Source: Tilletiopsis washingtonensis (Eukaryota; Basidiomycota; Exobasidiomycetes; Entylomatales). Taken from it: a DNA stretch of 64,000 bases. Positions 29,606 to 40,429 of the stretch are shown here, one piece after another (the stretch's first letter is position 1; every line of letters begins with the position of its first letter). Position numbers and translations under genes: made by a program. The stretch covers positions 528,286-592,285 of the forward strand of contig NW_020312012.1 in NCBI RefSeq assembly GCF_003144115.1, written 5' to 3'. A model generated the notes under the pieces. The model saw only the letters and a list, made by a program, of their open reading frames with translations. It did not search any database and was not told where the DNA came from.

Positions 29606-32566
29606 TCACCGCTTCTTGCCGAGCTTCTGCGTGGGCGCGGCGTTCTTGTTGACGCCGACGCGCGAGCCACGCTCCTTGCGCCCGCCCTGCATGCCGACGG
29701 CCTGCTGCGCCTGCGCCACGGCGCTCTTGCGGCTGCGGTTCTTGTTCTTGACGTTCGCGTGCGTGAAGAAGTTCTCGGCCTTCTTCTTCGACGTCGTCAT
29801 GCGCCGCTCCTTGGCCGCCGGCGCCGCGGTCTCGGCGGCATCGGCGTCGGCGCCGTCGAAGGTGACCGACTTGCGCTTCTGCACGCGCTGTCGCCGCGTC
29901 GGGGCGTCGGCAGACTCGAGCGCATCCGAGACGGCATCCTCCGAGTCGTCCGAGGCCTCGGCTGCGGGCGCAGCGGCCGACGACGAGCCAGCGCCGCCGT
30001 CAAAGACGTCCTCCCACGCGAGACCCTCAAGTCCCTCCTCGTCGCTCTCCTCGTCCGACTCCGACGCAGCCTCCTCGGCGTCCTCGTCGTCGCCCTCGCT
30101 GAGGTCGGCCGCCTCGTCGGCGCTCTCCTTGGCCTCCTGCTCGAAGTCCTCCGGCACGCCGCCGTACACGTCGTCGTGCGAGAACTTGCTGGCGACGGCG
30201 ATGGCACGCAGCGGCTGCTCGACGCCCTTGACGGCCTTCTTGCCCTCGGGCGCCGATGCAATGACGGCCTCGACCTCGGCGTCGGCCGCAGCGGCCGCAG
30301 CAGAGGCGGCAGCGGCGCCCGGCGGGGGCGGCGGCGGCACGAAGAAGGGAATCTTGCCGCGGATCCAGTCATTGAGCACCATCTTGGCGGCCGTCTCGAG
30401 GTCGGGCTCGCCGCCCTTGAGCAGCTTGCCCATGCGGCGCGCCAGCTGGCCGAGGAAGTCCTCGGGCGACGTCCAGCTCTCGAGGTTGTACGTGCGGCGC
30501 AGGTACTCGGGCTTGACGCGGCTCATGAGCGCCGGCAGGTGCTCGGCGGGCGTCTCGAGGTTCTCGACGCGCACGACGCCCTTGAGCACCGTGCCCGTCT
30601 CCGAGTCGTTGGCGCCGACGGGCACGATGCCCGGGCAGTCGACGAGGTAGATGCGGCGCATCAGCGCCACGTACTGCCACACCTTGGTCTCTCCGGGAAT
30701 CGGCGCCACGTTGCAGACCTTCTTCTTCTTGAGCGTGTTGATGATCGACGACTTGCCCGTGTTCGGGTAGCCGATGAAGCCGACGGAGATCTGCTTCTTG
30801 TCGGCGTGCAGCTGCGAGAACTGGCGCAGCAGCTGGATGAGCGCGCCCTTGCCGAACGAGTTGTTGATCGAGGCGTGCATGGCCAGCGTCGGGTACTCCT
30901 TGGAGAGGATCTTGACCCAGCGAGCCTGTGAAGCGCACATCGCGTGTCAGCGCTGCTCGTGTGCAAAGCAGGTCAGGCAACACAGCGAAAAGATGTCCCT
31001 CCCAGAACTACGAGCAAGTGCTTCTCTAAAGCGCCAAGCTCAACTCTTCCAGGAGTCCACTCGCCACGGCCCCGGTCTCCCACACGGCAAGCCCCCCAAT
31101 GGCGGGAGAGAGGCAAGCCGCGGGGCCCGCCCCGACACTCCGCCCTGCAGCGCACCCGCGCTAGCTGCCCGCGCCACCGCGCCCTGCCCCGGCCCTCGCC
31201 ATGCTCACTCGTCGTGCGTCGCTCAGCGACCCCCGAGGGAATCAGAGGAGGAATGCGCGGCAGGAGTGCACGACTCGGGAGAGAAGCAGGACACAGCGAC
31301 AAGAGACAGAAGCGCAGGGCACACCGCAGGACGGAGCATGCGTCGGAACGAACAAAGAGGAGGACAGCGACGAGCGTCAATCTCCCACACTCGTAACAGT
31401 CTCGCACCATGGAGAGCGGGTGCGAGCCTTGACATGACTGTGGGGTGGCATGGCTGCCGGTACGGGACGATCGGAACAAGAGATGGAAAGACGGGACGGA
31501 ATCGAGACACACAAGCACGCCGCGCACACGCGCACCGCGCACTCACCGTGACCCAGGTCGGCACAAGGTCGACCTTGTTGAGCAGAAAGACGAGGTGCTT
31601 GTGCGGCTTCTCCTCGCGGATGTGCTTGATGACGCTCTTGCAGCGCGTGCCGAGCGGGTCGCGCACGTCGAGCACGTGGATGACGACGTCGCTGCTGTCG
31701 ATGACCTTGTACAGCTCGCCCCAGATGCGCCGGCTCTGGCCCTTGCTGTAGATGGGCTCTGAGCGCCCGCGCGTCACGGGCGCCGACCACACCTCGTCCG
31801 TGCCGAGCCCCGACGCGGGCGCCACGTGCGTCTCGACGGGCAGGCCGTCGGGGCCCACGCCGATCTCGGCGCCCTCGACGACGAGGTGTGCGCCGCGTGC
31901 CTTTTGCCGTGCGTCCTCGTCCTTGGCCTCGGCCGCAGCGCCGGCGGCGGCGCTCGTCTCGGCCAGCTCGGCGAACGAGCCGGCGGCACCGGCATCGAGG
32001 CGCGGACGCTTGCGCTGCGCGCCGGGCCCAAACGTCGAGGCAAACGACTCGACGGCGGTGAGCTTGGGCGCCGGGCCGGCCTTTGCGTCCTGGATGAGCG
32101 ACATGGGCAGCTTGTTGCGGCGCAGCAGCACCGAGTACGGATCGTCGGTGCGTGCGCCGAGCGACTCGCGGAAGTGGTCGAGCGCATCCTGGCTGATGAC
32201 GCGCGTGTTGCCTGCACGGAAGAGGTGAGCAGCGCACGCATACACCCGCAAGCCGAGCCACTCACCGAACCAGCGGCGGTCGGGCTGCACGCGCCCCGGC
32301 ACCACCTCGCGGCTCTGGAACTCCTGCGTCTGGGTGACGTCGCCCTTGGCGTTGCGGATCGGCTTGCTGGCGATGCCCTCCTTGCTGAGCAGCTTGACGC
32401 GGCGCGCCTGCTTGGCGTCGCGGTAGAAGTTCTCGCCCCTGGGGGTGGTGTCAGCGGGTGTGCAGCACTGCCACGGCACGCGCGCCACTCACTTGACAAA
32501 CTTGATGCCCTTGCCGCCCGACGACTTGCTCGCCGGCGCCTTCTTTGTCTGCGGGACCTTGACCAT
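29606..32566 (-). CDS. NOG2: Nucleolar GTP-binding protein 2 (Nog2), 60S ribosome export factor
   Basis: Nog2 is a circularly permuted GTPase that acts as a checkpoint on pre-60S particles before nuclear export. Minus-strand exons are 32566-32493, 32438-32266, 32211-31547 and 30925-29606, giving 743 aa. GTPase motifs appear in the permuted order: G4 (NKVD, residues 294-297) first, then G1 (GYPNTGKSS, about 356-364), then G3 (DCPGI). The family N-terminus ([20 protein letters not shown]) and the [20 protein letters not shown] block are present. The C-terminal 250 residues hold acidic runs followed by basic, lysine-rich sequence (KNKNRSRKS), typical for pre-ribosome contact. Three introns are present: two of 54 nt and one of 621 nt between WVT and ARWVK. 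It is divergent from SPE2. Confidence 0.95.
30926..31546 (-). other. 621-nt intron 3 of NOG2, possible snoRNA host
   Basis: The intron is canonical (GTGAGT donor, GCTGAC branch region, CACAG acceptor) and sits exactly between conserved Nog2 residues. It is more than ten times longer than its neighbours. The transcribed strand contains an 8-bp perfect hairpin, CTCGCACC/GGTGCGAG (window 31401-31426). In Saccharomyces cerevisiae the NOG2 intron encodes the H/ACA snoRNA snR191. I could not identify convincing H and ACA boxes here by eye, so a snoRNA is only a hypothesis. Confidence 0.4.
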
Positions 32567-33125
32567 GGTGGCGGTGGTGTGATGCGGTGTGGATGGGTGG
32601 ATGCGGCGCTGCTCGGTGGATGGAGCAGGGGCGTCGTCGGCGGGAAGCAGGCGGCGGATGCTGGCGCAGGGCTCAGCAGCCGCGCCGCCCCGCCAGCAGG
32701 CGCGCCAGGCAGATTTTTCGAATAGCCGAGGCGGGTGCGGCGCACGTGACACGGGTCCGCCAGGCCAGGCACGCGCGCGCGCCGCATCTTTCTTCCAGCG
32801 CAGGCCAGGGCGCAGCAGCGATAACAAATTTGGCGCGCGGCGCCGTAAATCGAGCACTTCAGGGCCAGGCACGGCGCCAGGCGACTTCGAGGGCAAGGCA
32901 CTGGCAGGGGCAGCGCCGCCAAGCGCGAAGAGCGCGCGCGCGCGCGCGCGCCTCGCGCGAAGATCGGCGTGGAGCGGACAGCAGCGCGAGGCAACTCCAG
33001 CATCTGGCGCCTCTCGCAGCTCTGCATCCAGCCACATCCGCATCGCAAGCACCCGCCTCACTGCACCTCCGCAGCCGCAGCACCGGTCCCGTCCAGCTGT
33101 CCTGCCTGCGCGGCACTCCTCTTGC
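32567..33125. promoter_or_regulatory. Divergent promoter region of NOG2 and SPE2
   Basis: These 559 bp separate two divergent start codons. It includes a 20-nt alternating GC tract (32932-32951) that could adopt Z-form DNA. An A/T-richer patch lies near 32810-32855 (AACAAATTTGG). No TATA box is evident. No ATG lies between about 32900 and the SPE2 start on the plus strand, so the SPE2 start is the first AUG of a short leader. Confidence 0.5.
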
Positions 33126-34859
33126 ATGACGGCGCTCGCCGCCTCGCCCTCGCGGCCCTTTGCCGAGCAGCAGCGCACGCCGCGCAGCAGCAGCATGCTC
33201 GCCGACGCCGGCCACGCCGCCGCTCCGCCGCCGCTGCGCCTGCCGCGCGGCCACGACTCGGCAGACCTGCACGTGTGTCCCGAGATCGCACCTGCGCCGC
33301 CGCCAGGCGCCGCCAGCGCCAGCAGCACGCCCGCCCTCGCGCCGCCGCCGCCGAGCGACGACCCGTCGGGCCCGTTCGAGGGGCCCGAGAAGCTGCTCGA
33401 GCTCTGGTTCGCGCCTGCTGCGGATGCGCTGCCTGCTGCGGCACTGCACCGCTCCTTCGGCCTCACACAACAGCCGCGGCCGCGCGCCGGGCTGCGCGCC
33501 ATCGAGCGGGCGCGCTGGGAGGGCATGCTCGACCTCGTCAGCTGCAAGGTGCTCAGCGTGCTCGACGGCGACGAGTGCGACGCCTACCTGCTGAGGTGAG
33601 TGGTGCTGCGGCATGCACGGGCGGTGCTGTGCTCATGTGTGACCCGCAGCGAGTCGAGCATGTTCGTCTTCCCGCACAAGCTCATCCTCAAGACGTGCGG
33701 CACGACGACGCTGCTGCTCGGCCTCGAGCGCATCCTGCGCCTCGCACACGAGGCGCTCGGCCTGGCGCTGCCCGCCGGCGTCGGCGCCGAGGCGCTCGTC
33801 GTGGCCGAGCGCGAGGCGCACGACGACGAGGACGCGGCCTTCCGCGCGCTCGGCGCCGTCGTCAAGTCGACGTTCTACTCGCGCAAGAGCTTCATGTTCC
33901 CCGAGCGGCAAAAGGGCCCGCACCGCGACTGGATGCTCGAGGTTGCCGTGCTCGACCGCTACCTCGACGCCGGCGCCGCATACACCGTCGGCAAGATGAA
34001 TGGCGACCACTGGCTGCTCTACATGGCCGCCGCGCCGGACTCTCCACGCGCGCCGGCGAGCGCGCAGCACGCCGTGTCGCTGCTGCCCAAGCTCGACGCC
34101 GGCGTGGAGCGGCCACTGGCACTGCCGAGCCCTCTGGGCCTGCAGAGCGGCAGCGACCAGACGCTCGAGGTGCTCATGACGCACCTCTCGCCCGCGTCGT
34201 GCAGCCGCTTCTCCTACCCGGCCTCGCTCGCCATGCCCGCCGGCGCCACGGGCAGCCGCGGCCACGTGCTGGGCGCGCAGACGTCCGACGTGCTCGGCCT
34301 CTCGACGCTCTTTCCCGCCTCGCAGCTCGACGCCTTTGCGTTTGAGCCGTGCGGCTACAGCGCCAATGCCCTCGTGCCCGCGTCGCCCGGCAACGGCGCC
34401 GGCTACTGGACGGTGCACGTGACGCCCGAGGAGGGCTCGAGCTACGCCAGCTTCGAGACCAACGTCGAGGTGCGCGCCGCCGAGGCGTCGTCCGACAGCG
34501 CCTCGCTCGACGGCGGCGCGCTCGAGCTGGGCAAGGCGGGCAAGTCGGCCATCCGCTCCTTCGAGGGCCTCGTGGCGCGCGTCGTGGCCATCTTTGAGCC
34601 TGGGCGCCTCTCCGTCACGCTCTTCACCTCGACGTCGCGCAGCGGCGACGACGACGAGAGCGCCGACCCGCCGACGGCAGACACGGCCACCGACGGCACC
34701 TCGACGCTCAACGCCTCCATCCTCGACGCCGGCAGCGTGCTGCACGCCCTCGAGCTGCCCGGCTACCGGCGCACCGACCGCATCGCCTACGAGTTCGAGG
34801 ACTACGACCTCGTCTTTGTCAGCTTCGACCGCACGGGCAGCCGGCTGCCGCGGCGCTGA
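33126..34859 (+). CDS. SPE2: S-adenosylmethionine decarboxylase proenzyme
   Basis: The enzyme decarboxylates AdoMet to supply aminopropyl groups for spermidine and spermine. Exons are 33126-33595 and 33650-34859, giving 559 aa. The self-cleavage site is intact: LSESSMFVFPHKLILKTCGT, with cleavage expected between Glu158 and Ser159 to form the pyruvoyl cofactor. The splice junction falls within the Ser codon just before this site. Upstream, FEGPEKLLELWF is the conserved start of the fold. Downstream, YSRKSFMFPERQ, AYTVGKMNGDHWLLY and YSANALVP are also family blocks. The protein is longer than most homologues because of an 80-residue Pro/Ala-rich N-terminal extension and variable loops. The start is the first AUG after the promoter; a later ATG at 33195 would shorten the extension. 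Confidence 0.95.
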
Positions 34860-35101
34860 CTGCGGCAGCCGCGACGTGTACATATAGAGTGCAAGCCTGC
34901 TATGGCGTTGACTGACTGGGGTGTGTGGTGACGATGGATGCGTGCGGGAAGTGAGGGCAGAGAGCAGCATGGACGGGAAGACAGGGATGGGTGTGAAGCG
35001 CCGCAACAAAGGTGTGGAGGGCGGAGATGGAGATGCGACGGGGCGAGAGAGGCTGGCGGAAGAGACACGCGAGCGTGGACATACGTACCTGCGAAAGGCA
35101 A

Positions 35102-38100
35102 CTATGCGTCGCGACCGCCGGCATCGATGAGCTGCTCAACGTCGGCCATTAGCGCGCGCAGGCTGGCAACGGCCGTGCTAGGCGCGTCGCCAGAGACGGA
35201 TGCACTGGCCCGGAACTTCTTTGCAGGGGATGTGCTGGTTCTGCGAAACGGGCTCAGCAGAGCGTCGCATAAGTGTGCCAGCGCACGGCTACTCACTCGG
35301 TGGCTGCGAGCGCTTTGGCGGCACTGCGCTTGCCGAGGGTCGGCACCGTGCCGCTGCCGATGCTCTTTGAGGACTGCGAACTGGCGATGCGTCGAGTGCG
35401 CCGCAGCGAGCGTTCCTCCTCCACGAGCTCCTTGACTGCCTCGCTCGCCAGCGCATCAAAGCGGCGCGCAGAGTCTCGAAACTCATGCTCTGCCTGCTCG
35501 TCCACGCGCGCGCCGCTGTCTTGCAGAGCTGCGATCACGATCGCAAAGAGCTGTTCGCCGCATGCTGCCAGGGGGAACGCTGTGGCCGAGCCGCGTCAGC
35601 TCATTCACCATGCAGTCGCTGCTTTGCACTCACGTTGCTGCTGTGCCTTCGCCGTGGCGAGCATCGAAGTCAGCAGCGCCAGCGACGCGTCCTGCGGGCA
35701 TTCAGCCAGCAGGTCATCCTCGTCCAAGTATTCAGCTACCCGCTCATACAGCATGGCGTCCGCGCTTGCCATGCTGTCCGGCAGCGTCTGCCAGTCGAAA
35801 GGCGACAGGCGGACGTCGGGAAGGTCCGCATACTCCTCGCTCAGGTATTCGCAGATCTGCTCCACGGACTCGGTCGCGTTGTTCAAGAGCAAGACGACGG
35901 TGGCGAAGGCCCGAGCAGCGAGGCGCCTGTCGCTGTCCGAGGAGGGCGCACGAGTTGCCGAAAGGCGGCGCAGAAGGTCCTCGAGACAGTGGAAGGCGCT
36001 GTATAGCGGATGAAGAAGCTGGTCGAACAGTCTCGTCACAGGAATACGGCGAGCATCCTCCGCCCACACGATGGATGTGATCAGCCGCTCGAGCTGCACC
36101 TTGAAGTTGACGTCCGTCTGGTCCTCTGCGTTCGTGAGCCGCATGATCGACACGCCTGCCCAGACGTCGCCGGTCTCGTAGCCCAGCTCCTGCAGCACCT
36201 CCATGTCTGAGGGTTCCTCGGACCACGCCACGACGAGGAGCCAGGGCACGTGGTTTCTGCGCGCCGCTGCTACGCCATCGCGAAGCCGCCGCAGCCGTGC
36301 CGCATCGCGCGAATCACCCTGCGGCGAGCGCTCGAAGATGACGAGCCCAAGCGTCTCCTGGAAGGGCAGCGAGGTCTCTGCGCCCTCGATGAAGACCTTG
36401 AGATCGCGACGGCGCGGGCCGAGTCTGCTGTCAAATCTGCTGTCGATGCTGGACCGTTCGAGGTCGAGCTTGTTGCGCAGCCACTGCGAGCCAGCTCCGT
36501 TGCCGGCCGTATCCAGCGTCACATCCCACGATCTAACATGCCGCGGCTCTCCGCTGGGCGGAGTGAGGTCCTCCACGCGCTTTGCGAGCGCATCGAGCCA
36601 TGTGCCGGGCGCCCACAGCTCGTCGCGCGAGCTCCTGGCATCGGCGAGCTGCTGCTGCAGTGCCGAGTCGTCCATCCGTGTAGCCGCACTCGTGGCTGGC
36701 ACGCGCTCAGCGCGAGGCTGCTGAGCATGTGCCTCGCCGTAGAGGATGCTCCGCTTGCCCCACGATTCTTCAGCGAGCTCCTCGCCAGCTGTAGATCTGC
36801 CAAGAGCTCGCCGCTTCAGGTCCTGGCGCACGTGATCAAGACGGCGCGTCTCATCGGCACGCGCTCTGCGATCGTCCAGCCGAGCAGTCCAGACGCGCAG
36901 GGTTGCGCGGAATAGCGCACGGCCACGCAGCGTGGCCGCGGCGGCGTACTCGGCCGCCTCCTCGAGCTTGAGAGCGAGCACTTCCTCGACGCCTTCGTCC
37001 AGCAAGCCTTGCACCACTGCCTCGACCCGAGCGGTCCGCGTGTCCTCCTCGCGGCGGGCGTGCGCTAACTCAGCTGCTTTGCTTGCTTCTTCTGTCCTTT
37101 GCCTGATGGCCGCAGACACGGCAGGCGTGGCGAGCAGCGAGGAAGTGGCGTCGTCAGCCTTCTTGGACTTCTTCGCTGGGCCTGCGCCCGGAGAGGGAGC
37201 CACGTCTGCCGCGACAGCGCCAGGCGCCGCCACGGAGACTGCGGCAGCCTCTCCGGACGCGTCGGACGTACGATTCGCCTTGAGCTTGGGCGTAGCGCCG
37301 TTGCTTGCGCCATTGGTGGCAGTCGGAGCGGACGCTGCTTTGAAAGAGATGAAGGAGGGAGTGGAAGAGGAAGAGGAGGTGGTTGGCTTTTTGTACGGCG
37401 ACGCAGCAACACGAGCAGCAGCGGTCGTTGCCTTCGCGGCGGGCGCGGGCGCACTTCCACTACTGGACCCGCTTGCCGATCCGAACTGGGGCTTCGACGT
37501 ACCCCAAACGCTTGCAGAGGAGGTTACAGGGGGTTTCTGAGTCGGCAGTGTCGAAGATGTGGCGGCTTGCCTCGCGACGGCTGGCGGAGGAGCCGATGCG
37601 GCGGCGACTCGTGCAGCGAAGGCCTGGGCGGCAGCAGAGGGAGGAGGCGCAGCGGCACTCGCGACCGGAGCCCACTTGGAGGGGCCGCTCCATGGGTCAG
37701 CCTGCTGCGGCAGCTGCTGCAGCTGGCTGGCGTTCTCGCGCGCGGCTGCTGATGCGCGCCGTGCGACCTGCCGCGGCGGGTGGAAGAGCGGCGGCAGCGG
37801 CTGTCCGAGGTCGTCGTTGAGGAGCGCAGTTGCACCAGACGCCACGCCGTCGACGACTTCCTGGCACGTCCACGAGCCGCGCTTCGCCTCGACGAGCGAC
37901 TCGCTGAACGGCGACTCCTTGCCCTTGGCAATGTCGGCGTCTGTCACTGCGCACGAGGCGGTAAGCACATGCGTTGAGAGAGACGGGCTTAGCACTCACG
38001 TGCTCGCTTCTCCTGGCCACGCCCGATGCTGAAGGCGACGCTCTGCTTGCCGTCGGTCGCAACAGCCGAGACCTCAATGTAGCCGCGGCTCTTGGCGAAG

Positions 38101-39870
38101 TCCAGCGTCTCCTGGGCATCGTCGGTCGCAAGCACCGACTGCAGCTCATCGACGGGCATCGGGGCATGTTGTGCCATGTAGGCGCTCTCCATGGCACGAG
38201 TTGCGCCGGCGCGCACCACCGGAAAGATGTTCTCGGCGAGGCAGGCGAGGAGGTACGGCACGTTGGGGCCTCTGACCTCCTTGAAGAAGCGCGACCAGAG
38301 GTTGGGCGAGCCCTCGGCGCCGCCTCGGGGCTTGTCGGGCCCGGCACCCTGCGCGTAGCCTCGCAGACGCAATGCGGCTTGCAGGATCGGTGCGTCGAAG
38401 ACGCTGGCGGGCAGGTGCTCGACTTCGCGCAGCGTGTCCGGGTCGCGGTGGTGCAGCATCAGACTGTACGCCCGGAACTCGGCCTCGTTGGGCGCGCTCC
38501 GGCCGGTGGACGACCGCATGTCGGCGTAAAACTCCGTCAGACTGCGCACGGCTGTGGAGAATTGTCAGACGAGGCGGCGAGAGCGGTCCTGGCAGCCGAC
38601 TCACTCTTGCGCAGCTGCTCCAGCTCCTGCTGCTCGCTCCACTCCTCCGCGCCGCGTCCGCCCTTCCAGTGCAGACACAGGATGTGGTACCGCGCAATGC
38701 GCTCGTGGCACTCGATCGTCAGCGGGCTGCTCTGGCCCTGCACGATGAAGTCTTGCCGCACCGCACGCGTGCGGTTCCAGATGAAGCCCTGCACGTTGGC
38801 AAACTCGAGCTCGTCGGGCGATGCGGGAAGCATGGTGTGGAAGAGGTAGTCGAGTGTTCGCTGAGCGGTAGAGATGCAGCGTCAGCGCGTGAAGGCTTCC
38901 GGCACGACGCGCAAGGACTCACGCGCAGCACTGCCGGTGGCCGGATGTCGTCTGGGAGCGGCAGCTCTCTTCCAGCAGCAGGGCGTCGATAGATCTTGAC
39001 CGCGTAGGCCGGGTCGATGCGTGACGTGCCAGAGACCTGGAAGCAGCAAGGGACTGTCAGACGTGGCCGACCGGACGCAAGCAGATTTGACTCACCATCT
39101 CCAGCGCATCGCCTTCATTCTGATGCTCGCGCTCGGCGATCTCGAACGCTGGGCACATGTCCATGCACGTGCCCCGCAGGTTCGACGCCGCAGCGAGATC
39201 CAGCGCCTTGGACGGGTCTGGCAGCACACCGAGGCGGATATACCGCTCCCGGGCGGCCTCGCGCTGCACTTTCAGCTGCAGAGTGCGCGGCAATCAGCAT
39301 ACAGTGGAGAGACGGCCTTGCAGAGCTGCGCACCTCAGGATACCGATTGGCGCTGGACGAGTCGAAGCGCTGCTTGCGCTCGGCGTCGAACTCCACTGCC
39401 GCACCCATGGCGTTGCGCCCGCCCGACAGCGAGGTGATGCCGCCGGATGGGCCGGCAGTTGGGGCGGGCGACTCGCGTGCACGCATGAAGCGGCCCAGTC
39501 CAGAGCCTGCCTGGCCGATCGCCGGCGGCGCGGGCGCTGCGGCAGCTGCACCTGCTGGCGGGGCGAAGGCATATGACGGCTGCGCGCTGCCGGCACCAAA
39601 GGCCGACGCCGGCGGGGCGACGGGCGCCTGCACAGCTGGCGTCGGCGCAGTCCACTTGAGGCTGCCAAACGTGGGTGCCGCAGCAGCAGAGGTCGCAGGT
39701 GCTGCGACACCGAAGCTGGCCGAGCCCCAGGCGGCGGGTATCGTGCTCGTAGACGGCCCGGCCTCGTCGCTGAACGTGGCCGACATGTTGGCGGAGCGCG
39801 GCGTCGTGCTGACGGGCGCTGCGCCTCGACGGCGGCTCAGCAGGCGCGGCGGCGCCTCGTCGCGGTTCAT
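35102..39870 (-). CDS. SAC3: Nuclear mRNA export factor Sac3 (GANP family)
   Basis: Sac3 is the scaffold of the TREX-2 complex that couples SAGA-dependent transcription to mRNA export at nuclear pores. Minus-strand exons are 39870-39334, 39275-39096, 39036-38923, 38860-38605, 38551-38000, 37946-35634, 35579-35297 and 35252-35102, giving 1461 aa. The N-terminal 180 residues are Ala/Ser/Pro-rich with a few FG-like dipeptides (SASFGV, PTFGSLKW, SAFGAG), suited to nucleoporin or Mex67 contact. The Sac3/GANP domain follows: NLRGTCMDMCPAFEIAERE (about 205-223), TLDYLFHTMLP, VQGFIWNRTRAVRQDF, and the later PCI-like helices up to about residue 610. The long exon 6 encodes a Ser/Ala-rich linker and then a helical C-terminal region. 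The gene is divergent from RPA2. Confidence 0.92.
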
Positions 39871-40429
39871 GCTGGCGACCGGCGGCTGTGTGCACTACGA
39901 GACAAGGCGGTTGAACGCAGTGGCTCGAGACGGACGTGCGCGGCCGATGTGGAGAGGTGCAGCTGCGGCCAGGCGTCGTGCGGGCTGGAGAGACGATGCG
40001 CACAGCGGGTGTATGCCGCAGCCGCAGAAAGGTGCTGAGTGAGAGGGTCTTTGGTGCTGTGCCAGGCGAGCTCGTGCCTCGACTCGGCTCGCGGACTCTA
40101 TGGGGTATGGTGGAGGGGTCAGGCGAGGTAGGTGCCAGCGGGCGTGCCGGTTGGCGCATCGGGCACGCGCGAGCGACTGTGCGGATCTGGCGCACGTTGG
40201 CGGGCGACAGCGATTCTGATTTCAGGCACGCGCGACAACGTCTCGGCCGAGCAAGATTTTTGGCGCGCGCGACAGCCACGGCATGGGGCCGGCACGGGCA
40301 GCAGCAGCTTCCTGCCCGACACCTGCTCCTGCCTCTCCCCTTGCACACCCCTCATCACCGCCTTCTCGTCTCTGCACGACACCTTGCCGGCGCCGAAGCG
40401 ATCAGAGCTGCAGCCACGCCTCGCCCGCC
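39871..40429. promoter_or_regulatory. Divergent promoter region of SAC3 and RPA2
   Basis: This 559-bp interval must serve both genes. The RPA2 side is C/T-rich (CCTGCTCCTGCCTCTCCC) just before the start codon. An A/T-rich patch lies near 40215-40262 (GATTCTGATTT, CAAGATTTTTGG). No specific factor site can be named with confidence. Confidence 0.5.

Noticed and set aside
33633-35009. 458-codon minus-strand open frame
   Set aside because: Antisense to SPE2; composition is mirrored from the SPE2 coding strand.
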